Shown: positions 1-5,636, counted from the first letter of the stretch. The stretch is DNA of 17,885 nt from an uncultured Collinsella sp. (GCA_900541285.1 UQJA01000026.1:1-17885); one strand, 5' to 3'. Notes: a model not told the origin generated them from the letters alone. A program made the numbers and translations.

Positions 1-1
1 T

Positions 2-225
2 CTGGCGCCCCGGCGCATGGATGGCAGCGTGATCCACGACCAGTCTATCGCTCTGGCCCGTATCGTCAAGATGATCAAAACCGGCATGGTGACCACCATC
101 ACCGGGAAGGATATCCCCCTTAAGTGCCAGTCCATCTGCGTCCACGGAGATAATAAAAACGCCGTGGCCTTTGTGAACCTCATCCGGCAGAAGCTGACCG
201 AAGAGGGCATTGCCGTGGCTCCGTG
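2..225 (+). other. pxpA: PxpA (LamB/YcsF) C-terminal segment, probably foreign to this locus
   Basis: The translated segment begins LAPRR and continues with MDGSVIHD, a helix-rich stretch, GKDIPLKCQSICVHGDN and a final helix ending near TEEGIAV. This is the order seen at the end of LamB/YcsF proteins, the A subunit of bacterial ATP-dependent 5-oxoprolinase. The family normally ends a few residues after this point, so the junction falls almost exactly where a stop codon is expected. No pxpB or pxpC follows. AAA and AAT codons are more frequent than in the genes downstream, hinting at a different source genome. The junction can only be placed to about bases 200-235. Confidence 0.6.
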
Positions 226-703
226 GGCCATGGGCGGCACGGGCGTGCACAGCTTCGACCCACTGCAGCCGCTTGAGTGGCCCACGCGCCTTGAGGCGGG
301 CACGCTCAACGGCCACGGCATCGCGGGACTTTCCGCAGGCCTCGACTTTATCGAGGCACAAGGCGGGGTCGAGGCGATTGCGGCGCATGAGCGCTCGCTT
401 GCGGAGCGCTTCCTCGCTGGTGTTCGCGAAATCCCCGGCATTGCGCTCTACGGTGCGTTTGACCAGCCCGTGCGCTCGGCGATCGTCTCACTCAACGTGG
501 GTGATATCGACTCTGCCGAGATTTCGGACGCGCTCATGCAAGGGTGGGGGATTGCGACGCGCCCCGGTGCCCATTGCGCTCCGCTTATGCACCGCGCGCT
601 GGGGACCGAGCGCCAGGGTATCGTTCGCTTCTCGTTTGGGTATTTCAACACGGCCGAGGAAGTCGACACCGCGATTGACGCTTTGCGCGATTTAGCCTGC
701 TAG
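2..703 (+). CDS. Chimeric partial ORF: PxpA C-terminus joined to cysteine desulfurase-like C-terminus
   Basis: The frame is open from base 2, and the first ATG (17) is only an internal methionine. Codons up to about base 225 read as the end of a LamB/YcsF (PxpA) protein, with the motifs VIHD and SICVHGDN. From about base 230 the protein is the C-terminal part of a class V aminotransferase of the cysteine desulfurase type: GGTGVHS, the RLEAGTLN motif, and RPGAHCAP carrying the cysteine expected to be catalytic. The PLP-binding lysine lies upstream of the retained part in this family and is absent, so the product as written should not be an active desulfurase. The two parts have unrelated functions (5-oxoproline hydrolysis and sulfur or selenium mobilisation), and I know of no natural fusion of them. 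The gene ends just before a strong terminator. The desulfurase part resembles its surroundings in codon use; the PxpA part looks more AT-rich. An assembly chimera is the most likely explanation, a deletion fusion the alternative. Confidence 0.8.
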   Translation: MAPRRMDGSVIHDQSIALARIVKMIKTGMVTTITGKDIPLKCQSICVHGDNKNAVAFVNLIRQKLTEEGIAVAPWAMGGTGVHSFDPLQPLEWPTRLEAGTLNGHGIAGLSAGLDFIEAQGGVEAIAAHERSLAERFLAGVREIPGIALYGAFDQPVRSAIVSLNVGDIDSAEISDALMQGWGIATRPGAHCAPLMHRALGTERQGIVRFSFGYFNTAEEVDTAIDALRDLAC

Positions 704-717
704 AGCGTATATACTTG

Positions 718-750
718 CGGGACGGGTCTTTTGCCCGTCCCGTTTTTGTT
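718..750 (+). terminator. Rho-independent terminator after the desulfurase ORF
   Basis: A 9-bp perfect stem, CGGGACGGG (718-726) with CCCGTCCCG (734-742), closes a 7-nt loop. TTTTTGTT follows directly at 743-750. It lies 15 nt after the stop codon at 703 and upstream of the transporter gene, so it separates the two transcription units. Confidence 0.88.
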
Positions 751-770
751 TCGACCCGAAAGGTGTGCCT

Positions 771-2129
771 ATGGCCTCATCCGCCCCGCGCGGCCTGCGC
801 TCCGACCATGTCGTTACCGTCGGCATTGCGCTGTTCTCGATGCTCTTTGGCGCCGGTAACCTCATCATTCCGCCGTTGCTGGCACTTCAGGCCGGCACAG
901 CCACGCCGCTTGCCATGATCGGCTTTTTGATTGCCGCTATCGGTCTGCCTGTTATGGGCTTTATCGCCGTCGCGCTCGCCGGAACGGCGCGTGAGCTTGC
1001 CGGCCGCGTGCACCCCAAGTTCGGTGAGTTCTTTGTCGCGGCGGTGTATCTGGCCATCGGCCCGTGCCTGGCTATTCCGCGCACGAGCTCCACGGCCTTC
1101 GAAATGCTGGTGCCGCTGCTGCCCGAGGGCGTTTCGCTCGGCGCAGCACGTCTGGTGTTTGCCATCGGGTTCTTCGTCGTCGCGTTTGTGCTCACGCTGC
1201 GCCCAGGTGTCATCACGCGCGTGCTCGGCCGCATTACGGGCCCCGCGCTCATCGCGCTCATCGTGCTGGTCGTGGGTGCTGCCGTGATCTCGCCGCTGGG
1301 ACCGGCTGCCACGCCGCAGGCCCCCTACAATGCCGGTGCCGCCGTGCAGGGCTTCTTGACCGGCTACCAGACCATGGACCTGCTTGCGTCGCTCGCCTTT
1401 GGCATCATCATCGCCGAGACCATCCATGAGCTGGGCGTTACCGACGACAAGCGCGTCGCTTTTGAGATATCGCGTTCCGGCGTGATCGCCGGCGTGCTCA
1501 TGGCCATCATCTACTGCGGCTTGGGCCTTGCCGGCATGCAGCTCGGCACCGTGATGCCCGATGCCACCAACGGCGCCGCAATCCTTGCCCGCTCGGCCTC
1601 CATGCACTTTGGTCTGGCCGGCACGGTCGTGGTCTTCGCTATCTTCTTCCTCGCCTGCATGAACGTGTGTATCGGCCTTATCAGCTGCTGCTCGCGCTAC
1701 TTCTGCGAGACGTATGTGGTCGAAGGGGGAGCGGATGTTTCCGAGGAGGCCATGCGCCGCCCCTTTGCGATTCTCGCCTTTGTGTTCGCGGCGTTTTCGT
1801 GCGTGCTCTCCAACGTGGGCCTCGACGTGATTCTTATGTTCTCGGTGCCTATGCTCAACGCCTTGTATCCCGTTGCCATCGTACTGGTACTGATGGGCCT
1901 GGTGCACGGCTTTTGCGACGCTCATCCGCAGGTGTGGGTGTGGGTCGGCGGCGTGGTTGCTGTGCAGAGTGTGATCACCTCGGTCCGCGATGCGTTCTTT
2001 GCGGGTGCGTGGCTGCCGTTCGATGTGCTGCCGCTTGCGGACATTGGAGCCGCGTGGGCGCCGGTTGCCGTGGTTGCCTTTGTGATCGGTCTGCTCCATA
2101 GTCGTTTTGTCGCGCATTCGAGGAGCTAA
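771..2129 (+). CDS. brnQ: Branched-chain amino acid carrier, BrnQ/LIVCS family
   Basis: This 452-residue integral membrane protein should import leucine, isoleucine and valine by cation symport (LIVCS family). The N-terminus carries the family signature: a first helix with FSMLFGAGNLIIPPLLALQAG (about residues 23-43), then FLIAAIGLPVMG and YLAIGPCLAIPRTSS, equivalent to the conserved CYLAVGP-FATPRT region of E. coli BrnQ. About twelve hydrophobic helices are visible, and the length is close to the 439 residues of E. coli BrnQ. I chose ATG 771 because GAAAGG at 758-763 lies 7 nt upstream; GTG 765 in the same frame is an alternative but leaves no room for a ribosome binding site. The gene stands alone between a terminator and the tRNA promoter. 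No regulator or T-box-like leader is visible. The substrate is assigned from the family only. Confidence 0.9.
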   Translation: MASSAPRGLRSDHVVTVGIALFSMLFGAGNLIIPPLLALQAGTATPLAMIGFLIAAIGLPVMGFIAVALAGTARELAGRVHPKFGEFFVAAVYLAIGPCLAIPRTSSTAFEMLVPLLPEGVSLGAARLVFAIGFFVVAFVLTLRPGVITRVLGRITGPALIALIVLVVGAAVISPLGPAATPQAPYNAGAAVQGFLTGYQTMDLLASLAFGIIIAETIHELGVTDDKRVAFEISRSGVIAGVLMAIIYCGLGLAGMQLGTVMPDATNGAAILARSASMHFGLAGTVVVFAIFFLACMNVCIGLISCCSRYFCETYVVEGGADVSEEAMRRPFAILAFVFAAFSCVLSNVGLDVILMFSVPMLNALYPVAIVLVLMGLVHGFCDAHPQVWVWVGGVVAVQSVITSVRDAFFAGAWLPFDVLPLADIGAAWAPVAVVAFVIGLLHSRFVAHSRS

Positions 2130-2140
2130 GGCATCAATGC

Positions 2141-2169
2141 TTGCACAGGCGGGGAGTCTCCCCTATAAT
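2141..2169 (+). promoter_or_regulatory. Near-consensus sigma-70 promoter for the tRNA-Pro/tRNA-Gly unit
   Basis: TTGCAC (2141-2146) and TATAAT (2164-2169) are separated by exactly 17 nt. The tRNA-Pro gene begins 51 nt after the -10 box. The spacer contains the palindrome GGGGAGTCTCCCC (2151-2163), lying between the two boxes where a bound protein would block polymerase. Confidence 0.85.
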
Positions 2170-2220
2170 TTCCTTCGCTTTGGGACACGCAAGGTTTAGA
2201 CCTTAGCTGCTCAACACCTT

Positions 2221-2297
2221 CGGGACGTGGCGCAGTTTGGTAGCGCGCCTGCTTTGGGAGCAGGATGTCGCAGGTTCAAATCCTGTCGTCCCGACCA
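2221..2297 (+). tRNA. tRNA-Pro(TGG)
   Basis: A complete 77-nt cloverleaf. The acceptor stem is CGGGACG (2221-2227) with CGTCCCG (2287-2293), discriminator A at 2294 and an encoded CCA at 2295-2297. The anticodon stem CCTGC/GCAGG encloses the loop TTTGGGA, whose positions 34-36 are TGG. The T arm is GCAGG-TTCAAAT-CCTGT. Confidence 0.97.
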
Positions 2298-2303
2298 TAT
2301 CTT

Positions 2304-2377
2304 GCGGGCGTAGTTCAATGGTAGAACCCCAGCCTTCCAAGCTGATGACGCGGGTTCGATTCCCGTCGCCCGCTCCA
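2304..2377 (+). tRNA. tRNA-Gly(TCC)
   Basis: A 74-nt cloverleaf begins 6 nt after tRNA-Pro and is presumably cotranscribed with it. The acceptor stem is GCGGGCG (2304-2310) with CGCCCGC (2367-2373), discriminator T at 2374 and encoded CCA at 2375-2377. The anticodon loop is CTTCCAA, giving TCC. The anticodon stem has a C-A mismatch at its outer pair (2329 with 2345); the other four pairs are sound. Confidence 0.96.
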
Positions 2378-2390
2378 TAGGATAGTTTTA

Positions 2391-2426
2391 ACGGCTTTGG
2401 CTCCTTTTGGTGCCAGAGCCGTTTTC
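2391..2426 (+). terminator. Rho-independent terminator of the tRNA unit
   Basis: An 11-bp stem with one G-U pair (2391-2401 with 2412-2422) closes a 10-nt loop and runs into TTTT at 2422-2425. It starts 14 nt after the tRNA-Gly CCA end. Confidence 0.85.
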
Positions 2427-2442
2427 ATATACATGCCGGGGA

Positions 2443-2537
2443 CCCCACATCCCCTCCTAAGTTGCGGTGAAATACGGACTGTTTTTCGGCTTTTATGGCC
2501 CATGTAGTCCGTATTTCACCGCAACTATTTGTAAGGT
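2443..2537. repeat. Palindromic repeat element, left copy
   Basis: The core is a perfect 21-bp inverted repeat, 2460-2480 with 2506-2526, around a 25-nt loop; the left arm starts AGTTGCGGTGAAATACGG. A second copy, in inverted orientation, is at 3731-3828. Similarity between the copies extends past the stem on both sides: CCCCAC followed by CCCCTCCTAAG on the outer side (2 nt extra here), and a degenerate ATTTGTAAGGT on the inner side. Only the loops differ. There is no T-tract, so it is not a standard terminator. It resembles REP- or MITE-like elements in size and form. Confidence 0.85.
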
Positions 2538-2711
2538 TGGATTTTGACGCCGTTGGGAGGGTCGTAGCGACCGTCTACCGAGAGTGGAAATATTTTTTGA
2601 AGCTCTGACCTGCGGCGTCAAGTTTTTGGTCAGCTTTTGGCAAGGCCTGCGGACGGAAGCATGCGATAGCGTAATGGTATTCTCTCCGCCGTGATGGTTA
2701 TGGGGTTGGCC
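2528..2711. other. Intergenic stretch without a convincing signal
   Basis: This stretch lies between the left palindromic repeat and the Vsr-like gene. It is AT-richer than the flanking operons. I see no good -35/-10 pair; TATTCT at 2678-2683 is a possible -10 box but has no -35 partner. The promoter of the downstream gene is therefore unassigned. Confidence 0.4.
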
Positions 2712-3713
2712 ATGCTCGATAAAGGCAAACATTTTCCGCAGTCATATGCAAGGATGCTATTCTCGGCCGTTGGAATTCATCAAGATGGACAGCTGCTTAT
2801 AACAATTGATCCTTGGGATGAACGCCGTGCGCGTGAGCTTATGCAGGAAGAGCTCATGCTTCGTCTTTACAACCACGTGTATGCGGATCCGGTCTATTGG
2901 AATAATCTTGGGGTTGAAGATCGCATCTTTCAGCTGGCATCCGCTATTGCGGTCGTTGAACCGGATGTTGTGTTTTGCGGATCGACAGCAGCGCTGCTCT
3001 ACGGCATCGGCTCGGCGTATACGTTTCTGGATAAAGTGCAAGTACTGCTGCCACGGTCTACAAGGCGTGATACGTATGAGTTCGTTGAATACAAGCGCTG
3101 GCGGGCGGGCGAAGTGTGGCGGCTAGGTCTGTTTACACTGACGGATCCGTGTCGAACGGTTGTTGATATCGCCCGAACGAGCGCCTTTCGCTATGCGCTG
3201 GGCTATGTCGATGGCTTGGCCCGTGAGTACGATGTCGAACGCGAAGAGCTGCGAGCATATGCGCAGGCAAATTGCCGGGGGTTGCATGGCATCGCGCGTG
3301 CTTTTGACGTTTTTGAGTATATGGACGGCAGGTCAGACAATGGCGGCGAGTCTGAGGCGAGAGCAGCGATGATTCTCGCTGGGGTTGTCGCGCCCGAGCT
3401 TCAAGTTGAGATAACGCGACCGGGAAACGCTGGCTATTATCTAGCAGATTATGGCTGGCAGATGTCAGACGGCTCATGGACGCTGGCAGAGCTGCATGGG
3501 CTAGGCAAGTTTGAAGACGAGGCTCAAAATGATCCAGAGCGGGCGGCGGCAAAAACGTATCGAGCGGCCCTCATGCGCGACGCGAACCTTCGCGCCATGG
3601 GCCACAACATCATTCATTTCAAACTCTCGGACACCTACGACGTAGAATCGTTCGGTGCCATGATGCGCGGTTACGGCATTCCGACAACAAAACCCTACGC
3701 CGAATCCCGATAG
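2712..3713 (+). CDS. AbiEi-like protein with C-terminal Vsr/DUF559-type nuclease fold
   Basis: The 333-residue product resembles actinobacterial proteins annotated with an AbiEi-type antitoxin N-terminus and a DUF559/Vsr-like C-terminus. Residues about 80-160 carry the AbiEi-like pattern CGSTAALLYG, then TDPCRTVVDIAR. Residues about 210-305 look like a PD-(D/E)XK-related fold: GESEARA (E213), LADYGW (D246), LAELHG (E260), GKFED (K266), and a final helix-strand segment LRAMGHNIIHFKL. Function is unknown; a nucleic-acid-acting or defence role is inferred from fold only. ATG 2712 is favoured because GGGG at 2702-2705 sits 6 nt upstream, but GTG 2691 and ATG 2694 are in frame and possible. Codon use is clearly more AT-rich than in the formate operon, suggesting transfer. 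The gene stands alone between two inverted palindromic repeats and converges on a toxin-antitoxin pair. Confidence 0.7.
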   Translation: MLDKGKHFPQSYARMLFSAVGIHQDGQLLITIDPWDERRARELMQEELMLRLYNHVYADPVYWNNLGVEDRIFQLASAIAVVEPDVVFCGSTAALLYGIGSAYTFLDKVQVLLPRSTRRDTYEFVEYKRWRAGEVWRLGLFTLTDPCRTVVDIARTSAFRYALGYVDGLAREYDVEREELRAYAQANCRGLHGIARAFDVFEYMDGRSDNGGESEARAAMILAGVVAPELQVEITRPGNAGYYLADYGWQMSDGSWTLAELHGLGKFEDEAQNDPERAAAKTYRAALMRDANLRAMGHNIIHFKLSDTYDVESFGAMMRGYGIPTTKPYAESR

Positions 3714-3730
3714 CGAAATCGTTCGCGGTC

Positions 3731-3828
3731 CACCTTCAATAAGTTGCGGTGAAATACGGACTGTTGAGGCCTTTAAAGGCATGAAACAGTCCGTATTTCA
3801 CCGCAACTTAGGAGGGGGTGGGGTTAGC
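3731..3828. repeat. Palindromic repeat element, right (inverted) copy
   Basis: A perfect 25-bp inverted repeat, 3741-3765 with 3785-3809, closes a 19-nt loop that holds its own 12-nt palindrome GCCTTTAAAGGC (3769-3780). The stem sequence is the same as in the left copy at 2443-2537. The outer flank CTTAGGAGGGGGTGGGG mirrors the left copy's outer flank. It sits between two convergent genes, where it could also act as a bidirectional transcription barrier. Its outer edge reaches the stop codon of the PIN toxin gene (3824-3826). Confidence 0.87.
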
Positions 3829-4300
3829 TGCGGGGGCGGTGGCGGAGCTTGTCGATGGTGGAGTCGGTGCGGTGACTGCGGGCTCCGGCGGCGCGGTCGC
3901 GAGCGTCGGCCGCGGTTTGGCGCTTGCGGAGGTAATCGATCATGCCTTGGATGATGGGCTTGCCAAAGCTCACGACATCATCGTTGTAGATGGCGGTTCG
4001 GGCTGCGAGGAGGCAGTCGGTAAAGTCCATATGGGTCTTGCCAAAGAGTTTGACGGCAAGGGCGACAACGGTGGGCTCGTCGACCATGACGTCATCGAGC
4101 AGCCTTTTCATGGCCGCAGTTATCTCAACGCGGGGAACCTTATAGACGTCGCGCAGCGTGACCACGACGCGAGTGATGATTTCGGGGTAGACACGAGCGG
4201 TGCGCGTGGCGATGACCTTGGCGGCGCGCGGTGACAGAACCTCGTCGTCGTCAAGCAGGTAGCGCAGGATGACGGTCTCGTCGATGATGGTGCTACTCAT
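3824..4300 (-). CDS. PIN-domain toxin (VapC-like ribonuclease)
   Basis: The 158-residue protein has the layout of a PIN-domain ribonuclease. The first acidic residue is D7 in IIDETVILRYLLDDDE, where most family members have DTN. E40 lies in YPEII, and the last pair is D92 and D95 in MDFTDCLLAA. The final strand VVSFGKPI replaces the usual TFD-type motif. The Arg-rich tail after residue 125 is longer than usual. Such toxins cleave specific RNAs, often tRNAs, when not held by the antitoxin. Its start codon overlaps the antitoxin stop by 8 nt (ATGAGTAG on the minus strand), so translation is probably coupled. The target RNA cannot be inferred. Confidence 0.78.
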   Translation of the reverse strand: MSSTIIDETVILRYLLDDDEVLSPRAAKVIATRTARVYPEIITRVVVTLRDVYKVPRVEITAAMKRLLDDVMVDEPTVVALAVKLFGKTHMDFTDCLLAARTAIYNDDVVSFGKPIIQGMIDYLRKRQTAADARDRAAGARSHRTDSTIDKLRHRPRS

Positions 4301-4616
4301 GGATATCTACTTCCTCGGGACCCAAAATCGAATCGTCGCTTTCTGTGGCAAGGTACTCAATCCAGGCATTGCGCTCTTCGGAGCGGCGATTGGGGTCCCC
4401 ATATGCTTTGAGCGATCCATAGGCGGCCGTGCCGTCCTTGGAACGCACGGCGACCGGCTGAAAGGGGAGCTTGCGCATCAAAATGCTCTGCGCGACAAAT
4501 AGACGGACAGCCTCGGCGAGCGATGTGCCCATGGCGTCGTAGAGATGCTCGGCATGCTGCTTGTCTTCCTCGCGAATGCGCACCTGCAGGATGGCTCTTT
4601 TTTGAGTCGATGACAT
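4293..4616 (-). CDS. RelB/DinJ-family antitoxin (ribbon-helix-helix)
   Basis: The 107-residue protein has an N-terminal ribbon-helix-helix of the RelB/DinJ type: the strand ILQVRIREEDK (about residues 9-19), a helix, GTSLAEAVRLFVAQSI and then the family's LPFQP. It should bind DNA as a dimer to repress its own operon and neutralise the downstream PIN toxin with its C-terminal part. I chose the ATG at 4616 because AAGGGGG lies 6 nt upstream on the minus strand; an in-frame ATG at 4682 adds 22 residues but lacks such a site and would overlap the candidate -10 box. RelB/DinJ proteins usually pair with RelE/YafQ toxins, so pairing with a PIN protein is unusual. Confidence 0.75.
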   Translation of the reverse strand: MSSTQKRAILQVRIREEDKQHAEHLYDAMGTSLAEAVRLFVAQSILMRKLPFQPVAVRSKDGTAAYGSLKAYGDPNRRSEERNAWIEYLATESDDSILGPEEVDIHE

Positions 4617-4682
4617 CACTGGCCCCCTTAATGAGCGTGCAATATAGTCGGTCAAATGCGGCATGTGCCGATACTTGAGCAT

Positions 4683-4710
4683 CTTATAACGATTACTTTA
4701 TTTCACTCAA
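4683..4710 (-). promoter_or_regulatory. Candidate promoter of the toxin-antitoxin pair
   Basis: On the minus strand TTGAGT (4705-4710) and TATAAG (4683-4688) are separated by 16 nt. This would give a 5' leader of roughly 60 nt before the antitoxin ATG at 4616. The match is moderate and the assignment tentative. Confidence 0.35.
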
Positions 4711-4711
4711 G

Positions 4712-4725
4712 TTGATAACCATAAA
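4712..4725. promoter_or_regulatory. FNR/CRP-like half-palindrome
   Basis: TTGATAACCATAAA matches the FNR consensus TTGAT-N4-ATCAA at 9 of 10 fixed positions. It lies next to the candidate toxin-antitoxin -35 box and about 320 nt upstream of the formate operon start. An anaerobic regulator of the CRP/FNR family would suit the operon, but a single match at this distance may be chance. Confidence 0.2.
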
Positions 4726-4839
4726 CACGAATACAAGCGTAGTACATCCAAAACGAGAGCGCGTAAAAATCTCTGAGGCGTACGCATGTAATACACTCAC
4801 CTTTATAGCTTCTAGAGAATAATTCCAACCTGCCAAAAC

Positions 4840-4865
4840 CCCTGCAATACAGCCGTATTGCAGGG
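4840..4865. promoter_or_regulatory. Perfect 11-bp inverted repeat, possible operator or minus-strand terminator
   Basis: CCCTGCAATAC (4840-4850) pairs exactly with GTATTGCAGGG (4855-4865) around the 4-nt loop AGCC. Read on the minus strand it is followed by GGTTTTGG, too short a T-tract for a confident terminator. Its place about 30-50 nt upstream of the possible operon -10 boxes would suit an activator or repressor site. Confidence 0.45.
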
Positions 4866-4916
4866 CCTATGCTCAAGTTTGCCACCTGCAACTGCGTATA
4901 TTTAACCTGTATATCG

Positions 4917-5034
4917 TTGGAGGAATTCTATCGAAGTGCCTGTTTCGCCGCATGCGCTCGATACGTCGATGCCGGACCACGGGCGGTCCGGGGCAACGTC
5001 GACAGGGTCTCTCCGGCATGGGATTCAGGAGGGA
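4917..5034 (+). ncRNA. Structured 5' leader with ribosome-site-sequestering helix
   Basis: Three consecutive helices can be drawn by eye. First, TATCGA with GTGC (4929-4939, one bulged A) pairs with GCGC and TCGATA (4954-4963). Second, GTCGAT (4965-4970) pairs with GTCGAC (4998-5003) and encloses the hairpin CCGGACC/GGTCCGG (4972-4978 with 4985-4991). Third, TCTCTCC (5008-5014) pairs with GGAGGGA (5028-5034), which is the ribosome binding site of hydN. A competing 8-bp helix, ATGCCGGA (4969-4976) with TCCGGCAT (5012-5019), would break the second and third helices and free the site. This is the logic of a translational riboswitch or protein-bound leader. No known class is recognised with confidence. 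Confidence 0.4.
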
Positions 5035-5043
5035 GTGAACAAC

Positions 5044-5562
5044 ATGGGCAATAAACGAGTCGTAGCCGATTCCTCACGTTGCATTGGGTGCCAAACCTGT
5101 ATGGCGGCGTGCATCGAGGCACACGATATTCCCGGCAACATCGCCGCGCCGCGCCTGCGCGTGACGCGTACGTACGAGATCTCCGCACCGGTGGCTTGCC
5201 ATCACTGCGAGGATGCACCGTGTGCCAAGGCTTGTCCTACGGGCGCCTTGTTCTTTGATCCAAAGAACCATCGCATCGGCGTTAACGAGGACAACTGCAT
5301 CGGCTGCAAGAGCTGCGTCATGGCCTGCCCCTTTGGCGCCGTGAGCGTGGCGACCACGCAGGTCCCCGTCTTGATGGGCGACGTTCGCGTGGGTTCGCAG
5401 ACTAAGAGCTTCGTGCTCAAGTGCGACCTGTGCGTGGACCGTCCCGGCGGTCCGGCGTGTGCCGAGGCGTGCCCGACCAAGGGCCTCACCCTGGTGGACG
5501 AGGAGCGTCTGGCAGAACTGACTGCCGAGCGTGCCCGCGCCACCATCGAAAACGAGGCGTAA
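5044..5562 (+). CDS. hydN: HydN/HycB-like 4x[4Fe-4S] electron-transfer subunit
   Basis: The 172-residue ferredoxin-type protein should carry electrons from formate dehydrogenase H. Sixteen cysteines form four [4Fe-4S] sites in the family order: C13/16/19/23, C52/55/60/64, C85/88/91/95 and C127/130/139/143. The start VADSSRCIGCQTC and the end, LTLVDEERLAELTAERAR, resemble E. coli HydN (175 residues) more than HycB. No signal peptide is present, so it acts in the cytoplasm. ATG 5044 is preceded by AGGAGGG (5027-5033) at good spacing. An upstream GTG at 4936 is in frame but would add residues with no family match. The gene opens the operon, 74 nt ahead of fdhF. HycB is the alternative name; HyfA further along is the second protein of this kind. 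Confidence 0.85.
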   Translation: MGNKRVVADSSRCIGCQTCMAACIEAHDIPGNIAAPRLRVTRTYEISAPVACHHCEDAPCAKACPTGALFFDPKNHRIGVNEDNCIGCKSCVMACPFGAVSVATTQVPVLMGDVRVGSQTKSFVLKCDLCVDRPGGPACAEACPTKGLTLVDEERLAELTAERARATIENEA

Positions 5563-5597
5563 GCGTCGGGCGACAGGCCCAATGATTGTCAAATAAG

Positions 5598-5613
5598 TAC
5601 CGAGTATTCGGTA
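5598..5613 (+). other. Small hairpin in the hydN-fdhF gap
   Basis: TACCGA (5598-5603) and TCGGTA (5608-5613) form a 6-bp stem around GTAT, 11 nt ahead of the fdhF ribosome binding site. There is no T-tract, so it is not a terminator. A processing or stability role is possible. Confidence 0.35.
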
Positions 5614-5636
5614 GCAGAGAAAGGAAGGAGGGTGTC

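Larger units (their letters stand above)
4617..5043. other. 427-nt divergent intergenic region upstream of the formate hydrogenlyase operon
   Basis: The half nearer the toxin-antitoxin pair is AT-rich and holds its candidate promoter and the FNR-like site. A perfect 11-bp inverted repeat is at 4840-4865. AT-rich TATATT (4897-4902) and TATATC (4910-4915) are possible -10 boxes for the operon, but neither has a good -35 box. From about 4917 the sequence becomes GC-rich and strongly structured. I see no convincing small gene. Confidence 0.6.

Noticed and set aside
708..717. TATACT as a -10 box for brnQ
   Set aside because: It has no -35 partner at a suitable distance, and the strong terminator immediately downstream would stop such a transcript.
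777..2117. A 446-codon minus-strand open frame opposite brnQ
   Set aside because: It is a shadow of the transporter gene; its hydrophilic, low-complexity product matches no family.
2304..2377. tRNA-Gly 3' end as an integration site for the accessory patch
   Set aside because: I found no second copy of the tRNA 3' end downstream, no integrase gene, and an intact terminator directly after the tRNA.
2443..3828. A classical insertion sequence or CRISPR array based on the palindromic repeats
   Set aside because: There are only two copies, no spacers, no transposase or cas gene, and no clear target-site duplication.
3818..4234. A 138-codon plus-strand open frame
   Set aside because: It is antisense to the PIN toxin gene, is Gly/Ala/Val/Asp-rich and has no recognisable domain.
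4936..5043. In-frame GTG start giving hydN a 36-residue N-terminal extension
   Set aside because: The extra residues match nothing in the family, the GGAGG site is 12 nt away, and ATG 5044 has a better site. The segment is better explained as a structured leader.
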